Source: Peptococcaceae bacterium (GTDB taxonomy: Bacteria; Bacillota; Desulfitobacteriia; Desulfitobacteriales; Syntrophobotulaceae). Taken from it: 63,053 nt of DNA. The stretch covers positions 1-63,053 of the forward strand of contig WRII01000009.1 of assembly GCA_009782825.1 (NCBI GenBank), in the 5' to 3' direction. The position numbers and the translations under genes are program-made. Positions 7,941 to 16,533 of the stretch are shown piece by piece. The notes under the pieces were generated by a model. That model was not told where the DNA came from. It saw only the letters and a program-made list of their open reading frames with translations, and did no database searches. Numbering within the stretch: the first letter of the stretch is position 1; each line of letters starts with the position of its first letter.

Positions 7941-7985
7941 TATGACGGAAAAGGATGACTCAATTTAAAAGGATGACTGAATTTG
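7913..7985 (+). repeat. 28-bp direct repeat after the second PP2C gene
   Basis: A 28-base unit (TATGACGGAAAAGGATGACT...) occupies 7913-7940 and 7941-7968, and a partial third copy follows. The first copy holds the stop codon of the PP2C gene. The array separates it from the next kinase gene. Confidence 0.8.
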
Positions 7986-8012
7986 AGATGTATAGAATGG
8001 GAGGGAACTGAC

Positions 8013-10985
8013 ATGGACACGAATTGTTGCCTCAAATGTATGCGGGAGCTGGAGGATGGAAGATGCCTGTCCTGCGGCGATATCGTCATGAAACAAGACT
8101 CGCGCCACCTCAAACCAGGTACGATTTTGAAAGGAAAATATTTAATAGGATATTCGATTGGCGCAGGAGGTTTTGGGATCACCTATATCGGGCGGGACCT
8201 TGTCCTTGGCATGCGCATTGCGGTCAAGGAATATTATCCGAGCCAATTCAGCGTTCGGAACAGCACCGTATCAGCGGACGTTACTGCCACGGCCGCAGCG
8301 GCGCCAACCGGCGACTGGAATTCTTACGAGAGGAGTAAAGAGCGGTTTCTTAATGAAGTACGCACCCTCGCCCGTTTTGAGAAGGATACAGGGATCGTCA
8401 ATGTCAAAGATTTCTTTGAGGCTAACAATACAGCGTATATTGTCATGGAGTACATAGACGGATTGACGTTAAAAGAATACTTGGAACAGCATGGCAACTT
8501 CGATGCGGCGGACATCGTCGCAAGAATGCGCCCTGTCATGGAATCCCTTGTCCGAGTCCATGATCAAGGGCTGCTGCATCGCGACATAAGCCCTGACAAT
8601 ATCAAAATGCCGACTGAAGGAAATTTAAAATTATTGGATTTCGGCGCCGCCCGTTTTGTTTCCGCTGATACGTACAGAACTGTAACAAATATGACAAAAC
8701 CAGGATACGCGCCGGAAGAACAGTATCGCAGCGGCGGAGAACTGGGGCCGTGGTCAGACATATACGCCCTGTGCGCCACAATCTATAAGTGTATCACCGG
8801 CATAACGCCCTCTGACGCGCCGCAGAGACTGCATAACAAGTCGCGTAATAAACGGGACATCGCAGCTCCGTCCGAACTCAGCATCCCTATCAAACCGGCG
8901 CTGGAATTCGCAATATTGAAAGGAATGTCTGTTCTTCAAGAAGAACGTTATCAAAACATCTCTGAATTGCTCGCGGCGATTGATGATAGCGCAAAGACAA
9001 GACCCTCTCAAACACTGGATCGGTCGCTGCAGCATCCTGTCTCCTTAACCCCTTCTTGGTCTAAAAGATCATCTGAATCAGCCAATTCAACAGGTGGGTC
9101 ACCCGAGCCTCCGTATATTTTGCCTAAAAGATTATTCGGATCAGCCGGGTCGACCACTGGGCCAAATGAGCCTCCTGCTGTTTTTCCTAAGAGATTATTC
9201 GGATCGCCCGACTCAACCGTTGGGTCGACAGAGCCTTCTTCTGTTTTGTCATTCGAATCAGAGGGGTCAACCATTGGATCAAACTCTCCTTTTGCGTTAT
9301 CTCAAAACTCAGTGGAACTAACTGTTGCTGCGGCGGATGAATCTCCTTTTGCGTTGCCCCAAAACTCAGTGGAATTAACCGTTGCGGCGGATGAATCTCC
9401 TTTTGCGTTGTCTCAAAACTTAGCGGAATTAACTGTTGCGGCAGATGAATCTCCTTTTGTTTTACCTCAGAGATCAATCAAAGTGTCCGAGCAAACCCCA
9501 AACATTGCCTCACCTGAACATCCTTATACCTCGCCTCAAAAATCATTCGATTCACCCCAGGCTTCCCTGAACGCACCTCCGCCTTCCCTGAGTTCACCCC
9601 AGGCTTCCCTGAACGCACCTCCGCCTTCCCTGAGTTCACCTCAGCCCTCCCTGAACTCACCTCCGCCCTCCCTGAGCCCGCCTCAACCCTCCAAAAACTC
9701 GATTCCTCTCTTTGATGACTCAGCCTCCAAGCGAAAAGGCAAATCCAACCAGTCCCATGGTTCGTCTCAGTCTTCCATGAGCTCGAGCTCGTCTCAGCCC
9801 CCCCTGAGCCCACCTCAACCCCTCACTAAATCCACTAACTCATTGCCTCTCTTTAATGGTGCAGCCTCCACGCAAAAACGGATATCCAAAAAGGTTATTG
9901 TTATCTCTTGCGCGGCAGTTGGGGTTGTTCTCATTGTTGCCGCCCTTTACGTGATTGGGTATATACTATCAAGTCCAGATAAAGTTGCCAAGGAGTACTA
10001 TAAGGCAATCGCGGACGAAGACTACGCAAAAGCTTTCACTTATATTTCTATAGATTCCTCCGAATTCATCAACGAGGCAAGCTTCAAGAAATACATGCAA
10101 GGACAGAAAGAGCAAGTCAGTTTCGCTAAAGATTTTACGGTTAAATCTGAAGATAACGGTTCAGCAAAGAATGTTTCCATTCTGAACTCTGGGTCAGAAA
10201 AAATCACATCCTTTGTTCTGAAAAAGAACAACAAGAAAAAATTCCTTATTTTCGCCGATTATGATGTCAATATTGACGATGCACTTGTGGTTGACTATAA
10301 ACTCTCCGTTCCCAAAGGATTTACGGTGACGCTTAACGGTATTGACCTCAAAGATCCTGATATCTCAGAAGCAGACATGGACACCTATACTATTGCAAGG
10401 ATTTTTCCGGATAAGCAATATGAATTGCGCATTACAGGAGATCCTAGTTTTGAAGACTATATAAGTGATACCTTTGAAATTCAAGCGGACGACAGCGCTA
10501 AAACCATATCCAAATCCAACATGACGCTGAAGCAAAGCGCCCGCGATGAGATAGGAAATAAAGCTGAAGAAGATTACAAAAAAATTTTTCTGGGAGTCAT
10601 TGAGAAAAAAAGATTTGAACAAATGGACGTTTCCTGCACAAGCAACGAGACCCAGAAGGCAGATATCATAGAAAAGATTACAGCTTTCGCTTCAAAGATA
10701 ATGCCAGCAAGTGGCGCAGCTTATAAAAGTGTTACTTTCAAATCTTTTTCGGACATATCTGTAGAAATGATAGGAGACAATGACAATATGACCTACCAAT
10801 GCACAATGTCTGTTTTATATGACTGTGTTAAGGTTGGCAGAATTGTAAACCCTAATCCTTATCTCAGAGATACTGTAGAAGAGACAAAGCATTCGGATCA
10901 ACGCCAGACCATCAAATTTGTTTATGCTTATGAAAATGATGCTTGGGTTCTTTGTGAAATTGAATCCTTGGGAGCTTCATATTAA
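8013..10985 (+). CDS. Membrane Ser/Thr kinase with repeat-rich linker and TcaA-like ectodomain
   Basis: 990 residues from ATG 8013 behind GGGAGGG. Residues 1-330 duplicate the zinc ribbon (C6, C9, C18, C21) and kinase (Lys72, HRDISPDN, DFG) of the gene at 5809. Residues about 331-620 are a Pro/Ser/Ala-rich linker made of at least three different tandem repeats (PKRLFGS..., ADESPFALxQN..., SSPQASLNAPPPSL). One membrane helix lies near 627-652. The outer 340 residues include YYKAIADEDYAKAF and a V.LNGIDL segment, resembling the NTF2/TcaA-like domains of zinc-ribbon membrane proteins. This fits a receptor kinase with cytoplasmic catalysis and extracytoplasmic sensing. It is the last gene of the operon. 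Confidence 0.85.
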   Translation: MDTNCCLKCMRELEDGRCLSCGDIVMKQDSRHLKPGTILKGKYLIGYSIGAGGFGITYIGRDLVLGMRIAVKEYYPSQFSVRNSTVSADVTATAAAAPTGDWNSYERSKERFLNEVRTLARFEKDTGIVNVKDFFEANNTAYIVMEYIDGLTLKEYLEQHGNFDAADIVARMRPVMESLVRVHDQGLLHRDISPDNIKMPTEGNLKLLDFGAARFVSADTYRTVTNMTKPGYAPEEQYRSGGELGPWSDIYALCATIYKCITGITPSDAPQRLHNKSRNKRDIAAPSELSIPIKPALEFAILKGMSVLQEERYQNISELLAAIDDSAKTRPSQTLDRSLQHPVSLTPSWSKRSSESANSTGGSPEPPYILPKRLFGSAGSTTGPNEPPAVFPKRLFGSPDSTVGSTEPSSVLSFESEGSTIGSNSPFALSQNSVELTVAAADESPFALPQNSVELTVAADESPFALSQNLAELTVAADESPFVLPQRSIKVSEQTPNIASPEHPYTSPQKSFDSPQASLNAPPPSLSSPQASLNAPPPSLSSPQPSLNSPPPSLSPPQPSKNSIPLFDDSASKRKGKSNQSHGSSQSSMSSSSSQPPLSPPQPLTKSTNSLPLFNGAASTQKRISKKVIVISCAAVGVVLIVAALYVIGYILSSPDKVAKEYYKAIADEDYAKAFTYISIDSSEFINEASFKKYMQGQKEQVSFAKDFTVKSEDNGSAKNVSILNSGSEKITSFVLKKNNKKKFLIFADYDVNIDDALVVDYKLSVPKGFTVTLNGIDLKDPDISEADMDTYTIARIFPDKQYELRITGDPSFEDYISDTFEIQADDSAKTISKSNMTLKQSARDEIGNKAEEDYKKIFLGVIEKKRFEQMDVSCTSNETQKADIIEKITAFASKIMPASGAAYKSVTFKSFSDISVEMIGDNDNMTYQCTMSVLYDCVKVGRIVNPNPYLRDTVEETKHSDQRQTIKFVYAYENDAWVLCEIESLGASY

Positions 10986-11009
10986 TCGCACCCCACAATA
11001 CCGGATTAA

Positions 11010-11038
11010 TTGACATTAAAGCATTTTCATTCTACAAT
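11010..11038 (+). promoter_or_regulatory. Strong sigma-A promoter for purF
   Basis: TTGACA (11010-11015), a 17-base spacer and TACAAT (11033-11038). Transcription should start near 11045, leaving a leader of about 130 bases before purF. Confidence 0.8.
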
Positions 11039-11060
11039 AAAAGTGCATGTTGAACAAAAA

Positions 11061-11127
11061 CGTTCATCAGATGGTGAACGCTTTTATTGTGTAGTTTGTG
11101 TACATTGTGTAGTTCACACAATGTACA
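11061..11127 (+). promoter_or_regulatory. Structured purF leader: terminator-like hairpin and 12-bp palindrome
   Basis: CGTTCATC-AGAT-GGTGAACG (11061-11080) is followed by CTTTTATTG, like an intrinsic terminator inside the leader. TGAACAAAAACGTTCA just upstream can pair with its left arm as an alternative. Further on, TGTACATTGTGT (11099-11110) and its exact complement (11116-11127) flank a five-base loop. The layout suggests attenuation or an operator. It does not match the purine riboswitch as I know it. Confidence 0.5.
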
Positions 11128-11178
11128 GTTCACAAAGCGCCACGTGGAGTCTATTAAGAATGTGAAAGGTCTATAAAA

Positions 11179-12624
11179 ATGAACAGATCTATAAGAATGA
11201 GCGAAAAGCCCAGTGAAGAATGTGCCGTTTTTGGCGTCAGTTTGATGGCTGGGGAAACCGGGGAAACCAGAGGAACCGGGGAAACCGGGGAAGCTGCGGG
11301 TATAACTTATAACGGGCTGCTTTCCCTCCAGCACCGCGGTCAGGAAGGAGCAGGTATTGCTGTCGTGAATGACAAGAGTATCCTGTGCTGTAAGAATGCG
11401 GGCCTTGTCAGTGAGGTGTTTCCCGGGAAAGAGCTGGAAAAACTGCCTCAGGGGAGAACCGCTGTGGGTCATACCAGCTATTCAACCGCCGGCGCCCCTA
11501 AGGAGAAGAATGCCGGGCCTTTTGTGACAGATTATTTGACGGGACGGATTGTGACGGCCCACAACGGCAAAATTACGAACGCCCATGAGATCCGTGATGT
11601 TCTCAAAGGGTATGGACTCCGTTTTGGCGCCACAAGTGACAGCGAGGTGGTCTCTTCTCTGATCGCGTATTGTATCACCCAAGAATCGGATATCATCTCA
11701 GGGGTTATTAAGGCGGCGTCTTTGCTGCGGGGGGCCTTCTCGCTGGTTATCGCCAGCGGTGAGGATCAGCTGATTGCCGTTCGCGACCCGAATGGATTCC
11801 GTCCCCTTTGTTTGGGGCAGAACGAAACGGGCTATGTTGTGGCGTCGGAGAGCTGTGCTCTGGACGCGTGTGGCTTTGAGCTGATGAGGAATGTGCTGCC
11901 GGGTGAGGTTGTTGTCATAGAAAATGGGAACATGGTGTACCAGGATGTGGAGCTGACGGCGAAAGAAGAGGCCCGGGGACTGTGCATTTTTGAATTTGTC
12001 TATTTCGCGAGACCGGATTCTGTGATCGATGGGTTGAGCGTTTATGAAGCAAGGTATAATATGGGTCTGGCTTTGGCGGAGGAATATCCGGTGGATGCCG
12101 ATGTGGTCTGTGGTGTGCCCGATTCCGGATTGGACGCAGCTCATGGGTACAGCGCCAAAAGTGGGATACCGCTGGTGTCGGGGTTTGTGAAGAACCGGTA
12201 TATCGGCCGAAGCTTTATTTATCCGACCCAATCCCAGCGGAACAGCGCCGTCAAGCTCAAGCTCAATCCTTTGTCGGCGAGTATCCGCGGGAAGCGGGTG
12301 GTGCTGGTGGATGACTCCATTGTGCGCGGGACAACAAGCGAAAGGATTGTGCGGAGCCTGAAAGGTGCGGGAGCCAGGGAGGTTCATATGAGGATTTCCT
12401 CACCGCCCTTCTGCCACGACTGCTATTATGGTACTGACATAGACGGGGAGGAGAACCTGATTGCCAATAAGATCAGTTGGGAGGAGATCTGCCATAAAAT
12501 CGGTGCTGACAGCTTGGGATATATCAGCATTGAGGGACTCAAAAGGGCCTGCGAGGCATGTGCGCTGCCTTTTTGCACAGCCTGCTTTACCGGCAATAAA
12601 GACGATATCTTCAACTGCAAATAG
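11179..12624 (+). CDS. purF: Amidophosphoribosyltransferase
   Basis: 481 residues. It catalyses the first step of purine synthesis: glutamine plus PRPP gives phosphoribosylamine. Cys15 (EECAVFGV) is the glutaminase nucleophile, exposed after propeptide removal. VVLVDDSIVRGTT is the PRPP loop. Cys-rich segments (PFCHDC; CEACALPFCTAC) match the B. subtilis-type enzyme with a [4Fe-4S] cluster. A Gly-Glu-Thr repeat (GETGETRGTGETGEA) is inserted right after the first strand, where homologues have a short loop. ATG 11179 and ATG 11197 are both possible starts. Other pur genes are absent; carB follows after eight bases. Confidence 0.93.
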   Translation: MNRSIRMSEKPSEECAVFGVSLMAGETGETRGTGETGEAAGITYNGLLSLQHRGQEGAGIAVVNDKSILCCKNAGLVSEVFPGKELEKLPQGRTAVGHTSYSTAGAPKEKNAGPFVTDYLTGRIVTAHNGKITNAHEIRDVLKGYGLRFGATSDSEVVSSLIAYCITQESDIISGVIKAASLLRGAFSLVIASGEDQLIAVRDPNGFRPLCLGQNETGYVVASESCALDACGFELMRNVLPGEVVVIENGNMVYQDVELTAKEEARGLCIFEFVYFARPDSVIDGLSVYEARYNMGLALAEEYPVDADVVCGVPDSGLDAAHGYSAKSGIPLVSGFVKNRYIGRSFIYPTQSQRNSAVKLKLNPLSASIRGKRVVLVDDSIVRGTTSERIVRSLKGAGAREVHMRISSPPFCHDCYYGTDIDGEENLIANKISWEEICHKIGADSLGYISIEGLKRACEACALPFCTACFTGNKDDIFNCK

Positions 12625-12658
12625 ATGATTTGTGATAGAGCAAAGGAGAGTATGGAAA

Positions 12659-15600
12659 ATGCCGAAAAGAACGGACATCACTACGATTATGATTATTGGG
12701 TCAGGCCCGATCATTATCGGACAGGCGTGTGAATTTGACTATTCGGGAACCCAGGCCTGCAAAGCCCTGAGGAGCTTAGGCTACAAAATCATCCTGGTGA
12801 ATTCTAATCCCGCCACCATTATGACAGATCCTGTGGTGGCGGATACAACATACATTGAGCCCCTGAATGTGACACGGCTGACGGAAATTATCGCAAAGGA
12901 AAGACCCGATGCGCTGCTGCCGAATCTAGGCGGCCAATCGGGTCTTAATTTAAGCCTGGAACTGCAAAAGGCGGGCGTTTTAGACATGTACCAGGTTCAA
13001 GTGATTGGGGTTCAGCTGGACGCCATTGAACGGGGAGAGGATCGCATCGAGTTTAAGAAAACCATGGATAAGTTAGGTGTGGAAATGCCGAGAAGCTTTG
13101 AGGCTTTGTCGGTGGAACACGCGGCGGAGGCGGCTGATCACTTGGGATACCCGGTGGTGGTCCGGCCGGCGTATACCATGGGCGGGACGGGAGGCGGACT
13201 GGTCTACAACAAAGAAGACCTGCAGAGTGTGGCAAACAGGGGAATCCAGGCGTCACTGATTGGCCAGATTCTGATTGAGGAAAGTGTGCTGGGCTGGGAA
13301 GAACTTGAGGTTGAGGTGGTCAGAGACGCTAACAACCACATGATCGCTGTCTGCATGATTGAAAATATTGATCCTATGGGTGTGCATACCGGGGATTCTT
13401 TTTGTGCGGCGCCAATGCTGACGATCGCGGAGGACTTGCAGGAAAGGCTGAAACAGATTGCCTTCAGCATTGTGTCAGAGATTGGGGTGATCGGCGGAAC
13501 CAATGTGCAGATGGCCCATGATCCGGCTACAGGCAGAGTGGTAGTGATTGAGATCAACCCCAGAACATCGCGTTCCTCGGCTCTGGCGTCGAAAGCAACA
13601 GGGTTCCCGATTGCGTATGTGTCAGCGTTGTTGGCGGCGGGGCTGACTTTGGATGAGATTCCGTATTGGAAGGAAGGCACGATGGACAAGTATGTGCCTT
13701 ACGGAGATTATGTGGTGTTGAAGTTTGCCCGGTGGGCTTTTGAGAAGTTTGCGGGCGTCGAGGATAAGCTGGGAACGCAGATGAGAGCGGTGGGCGAGGT
13801 GATGAGCCTGGGGCGTACGTTTAAAGAAGCGCTGCAAAAAGCCATCCGATCCTTGGAGATTGGCAGAAGCGGTCTCGGTTTTGCCAAGAACTTTCATGAG
13901 CTGACCCGGGAAGAGCTGCTGCGCAAGATTGCGGCGCCAAACAGCGAAAGGTATTTTGCTATGTATGAAGCCTTGCGCCAAGGGGTCAGTGTGGATAAGA
14001 TTTACGATATTACGAAGATTAAAAAATATTTCCTGGAGCAGATCAAAGACTTGGTGGAGCTGGAAAATGAAATCCTGGCGTATAAAAAGAGGGTTCTCCC
14101 TGATGACGTGTTGATAAGAGCTAAGAAAGATGGTTTTGCGGACAAATATCTTTCCCAGCTCCTTGAGGTGCCGGAGGACTATATCCGGCTGCACAGGAAG
14201 GTTGTGGGCATCCGGCAGGAATGGGATGTTGTCCCGGTCAGTGGCGCGGATGCGGAGTATTTTTACTCTACCTATAATGGTCTGGGCAAATTAGGGGTTG
14301 AGTTGGCTGCGTCCAGGCAAAAGCGCGGTAAGATTGAGGGAACTCCCTCTTCAGACGATGGAGTTCGGCAAAAAGTGATTATCCTGGGCGGCGGCCCTAA
14401 CAGAATCGGGCAGGGCATTGAATTCGATTATTGCTGTGTGCATACGGCTTTGGCGCTCCGCGAGTTGGGCTTTGAAACGATCATGATCAACTGTAACCCG
14501 GAGACGGTTTCTACGGACTATGATACGTCGGACAAACTTTATTTTGAGCCGCTAACTGTCGAAGATGTCCTCTCTATCTGTCAGCACGAAGAGCCGTTAG
14601 GGATTATTGTCCAGTTCGGCGGACAGACACCGCTGAACATTGCTATGGAACTGAAGAAGGCGGGGGCGCCGATTTTAGGGACGACTCCCGAAGTGATTGC
14701 GTTGGCGGAAGACCGGGATTTGTTCAGGAAAATGATGGATCAGATGGATATCCCCATGCCGGAGTCGGGCATGGCCGGCGATTATGGGGAAGCGGTGGCC
14801 GTGGCCAACAGAATCGGCTACCCTGTCATGGTAAGACCTTCCTATGTGTTGGGCGGGCGTGCTATGGAAATTGCTTTTGATAACGAGCAGTTGAAAGAGT
14901 ATATTCAGGTCAATGCCCAGCATATCAGTCGTGAAGCGCCGATTCTGATCGACCGTTTTTTGGATAACGCCCTCGAATGTGAGGCGGACGCGCTGGCCGA
15001 CGGCAGCCATGCTTTTGTGCCGGCGGTTATGGAACACATTGAGTATGCCGGTATTCACTCCGGGGATTCGGCCTGCGTGATTCCCACTGTTAATATTACG
15101 GAGGAACAGGCGGCCAAAATTCGGGAGTATACCTGTAAGATTGCCGGGGAGCTGGGGGTCGTGGGGCTGATGAATATTCAATATGCCATCTACCGGGGCA
15201 AGGTTTATGTGTTGGAGGCGAACCCCCGGGCTTCCAGGACGGTTCCGCTTGTGTCCAAGGTGTGTAATTTGAATATGGCCAATTTTGCCACCCAGCTGAT
15301 TATGGAGAAACACACAGGCCGTCCTGTGGAGCTGTCCGGGATGACAAGGCCGGAGGTGCCATATTATGGTGTCAAGGAGGCGGTTTTTCCCTTTAACATG
15401 TTTCCTGAGGTGGATCCGGTGTTAGGGCCGGAAATGAGGTCCACCGGTGAGGTGTTGGGCTTGTCGGATTCGTTTGGGCTGGCTTTTTATAAAGCGTTGG
15501 AAGGCAGCAAGGCTCTTTTGCCTCTGGCCGGTTCGGTTTTGATGTCGGTGGCGGCAAAGGACAGGGAAGCCTTGGTGGAGGTGGCCAGACAGTTTGAGAG

Positions 15601-15943
15601 TCTTGGCTTCAAAATCATTGCCACCCGGGGAACCTATGCGCATCTCACCGCGAATGGCATACAGGCTGAGGTTATTAACAAGCTGTATGAGGGGCGGCCC
15701 AATATTGAGGACGCGATTAAAAATCATCAGCTGGATGTGATTGTGAATACGCCCAGCGGGAGCAAGCGCAGCAATGATGATGATTCCTATATCAGGAAAT
15801 CAGCGATTAGATACAATATTCCTTATCTGACGACGTTGACAGCTGCCCTGGCCAGTGTGAAAGGGATTGCCGAGAAGGCTAAGAGTCCGGGAGAAAAGGT
15901 TTACTCTCTGCAGGAGTACCATTCGCGGCAAGTGGTGACGTGA
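12659..15943 (+). CDS. carB: Carbamoyl-phosphate synthase large subunit
   Basis: 1094 residues from ATG 12659, nine bases after AAGGAGAG; an in-frame GTG at 12632 is less likely. Two ATP-grasp halves (starts MIIGSGPIIIGQACEFDYSG and VIILGGGPNRIGQGIEFDY) and the C-terminal MGS-like regulatory domain (GFKIIATRGTYAHL) are complete. It makes carbamoyl phosphate for pyrimidine and arginine synthesis. The glutaminase subunit gene carA, usually adjacent, is missing from the window, so the small subunit must come from elsewhere. The gene sits unusually between purF and trpF. Confidence 0.95.
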   Translation: MPKRTDITTIMIIGSGPIIIGQACEFDYSGTQACKALRSLGYKIILVNSNPATIMTDPVVADTTYIEPLNVTRLTEIIAKERPDALLPNLGGQSGLNLSLELQKAGVLDMYQVQVIGVQLDAIERGEDRIEFKKTMDKLGVEMPRSFEALSVEHAAEAADHLGYPVVVRPAYTMGGTGGGLVYNKEDLQSVANRGIQASLIGQILIEESVLGWEELEVEVVRDANNHMIAVCMIENIDPMGVHTGDSFCAAPMLTIAEDLQERLKQIAFSIVSEIGVIGGTNVQMAHDPATGRVVVIEINPRTSRSSALASKATGFPIAYVSALLAAGLTLDEIPYWKEGTMDKYVPYGDYVVLKFARWAFEKFAGVEDKLGTQMRAVGEVMSLGRTFKEALQKAIRSLEIGRSGLGFAKNFHELTREELLRKIAAPNSERYFAMYEALRQGVSVDKIYDITKIKKYFLEQIKDLVELENEILAYKKRVLPDDVLIRAKKDGFADKYLSQLLEVPEDYIRLHRKVVGIRQEWDVVPVSGADAEYFYSTYNGLGKLGVELAASRQKRGKIEGTPSSDDGVRQKVIILGGGPNRIGQGIEFDYCCVHTALALRELGFETIMINCNPETVSTDYDTSDKLYFEPLTVEDVLSICQHEEPLGIIVQFGGQTPLNIAMELKKAGAPILGTTPEVIALAEDRDLFRKMMDQMDIPMPESGMAGDYGEAVAVANRIGYPVMVRPSYVLGGRAMEIAFDNEQLKEYIQVNAQHISREAPILIDRFLDNALECEADALADGSHAFVPAVMEHIEYAGIHSGDSACVIPTVNITEEQAAKIREYTCKIAGELGVVGLMNIQYAIYRGKVYVLEANPRASRTVPLVSKVCNLNMANFATQLIMEKHTGRPVELSGMTRPEVPYYGVKEAVFPFNMFPEVDPVLGPEMRSTGEVLGLSDSFGLAFYKALEGSKALLPLAGSVLMSVAAKDREALVEVARQFESLGFKIIATRGTYAHLTANGIQAEVINKLYEGRPNIEDAIKNHQLDVIVNTPSGSKRSNDDDSYIRKSAIRYNIPYLTTLTAALASVKGIAEKAKSPGEKVYSLQEYHSRQVVT

Positions 15944-15948
15944 CTGTC

Positions 15949-16533
15949 ATGAAACTCAAGATCTGCGGGTTAAAAACATTATGGGATATAGAATGCGTCA
16001 ACACAGCGAAGAGGGATTACACAGTTGATTATGCCGGATTTGTTTTCACGCCTCACCGTCAGCGGATAAGTGTCGAAACAGCGCGAATCCTAAAAGGCGC
16101 GTTGAATCCGGCAATAAAATCGGTAGGTGTTTTTATCGACGAATCCTATGAATTCATAAGAGGCATTGTTGACGAAGGGATTATCGACCTGGTACAGTAT
16201 CATGGTGAAAGCGAATACCCCATGCCCTGTCCGACGATCAAAGCCTTCAGAATGCGGTCACAGGCAGACATTACCCCCACAATCTGCGACTATGTGTTAT
16301 TTGATTCATTCAAAAAGGGGACACGGGGATCGACCGGAGGCATGTTCGACTGGCGGCTTATAAAAGAGTATCACGAAAAACCGTTTTTCCTCGCGGGGGG
16401 CATTAATATATCGAATATTAAAAAAGCGATGGAACTGAATCCCTATTGTATTGACATATCAAGCGGCGTTGAGGAAAACGGAGAAAAATCATTGGAAAAA
16501 ATCATGGAGGTGGCTTATGAGTGTACTGTATAA
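15949..16533 (+). CDS. trpF: Phosphoribosylanthranilate isomerase
   Basis: 194 residues from ATG 15949, five bases after the carB stop. TIM barrel with the general-base Cys in KICGL and the general-acid Asp in LFDS, plus GTRGSTGGMFDW and the phosphate loop FLAGGI. It converts phosphoribosylanthranilate to CdRP in tryptophan synthesis. The sequence is somewhat divergent. It overlaps trpD by 17 bases. Confidence 0.88.
   Translation: MKLKICGLKTLWDIECVNTAKRDYTVDYAGFVFTPHRQRISVETARILKGALNPAIKSVGVFIDESYEFIRGIVDEGIIDLVQYHGESEYPMPCPTIKAFRMRSQADITPTICDYVLFDSFKKGTRGSTGGMFDWRLIKEYHEKPFFLAGGINISNIKKAMELNPYCIDISSGVEENGEKSLEKIMEVAYECTV

Noticed and set aside
11061-11127. Purine riboswitch upstream of purF
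   Set aside because: The conserved purine aptamer core and its three-way junction are not seen; only simple hairpins are present.
16451-16516. Longer N-terminus of trpD
   Set aside because: It overlaps trpF coding sequence, while ATG 16517 has GGAGGTGG directly upstream and gives the normal family start.
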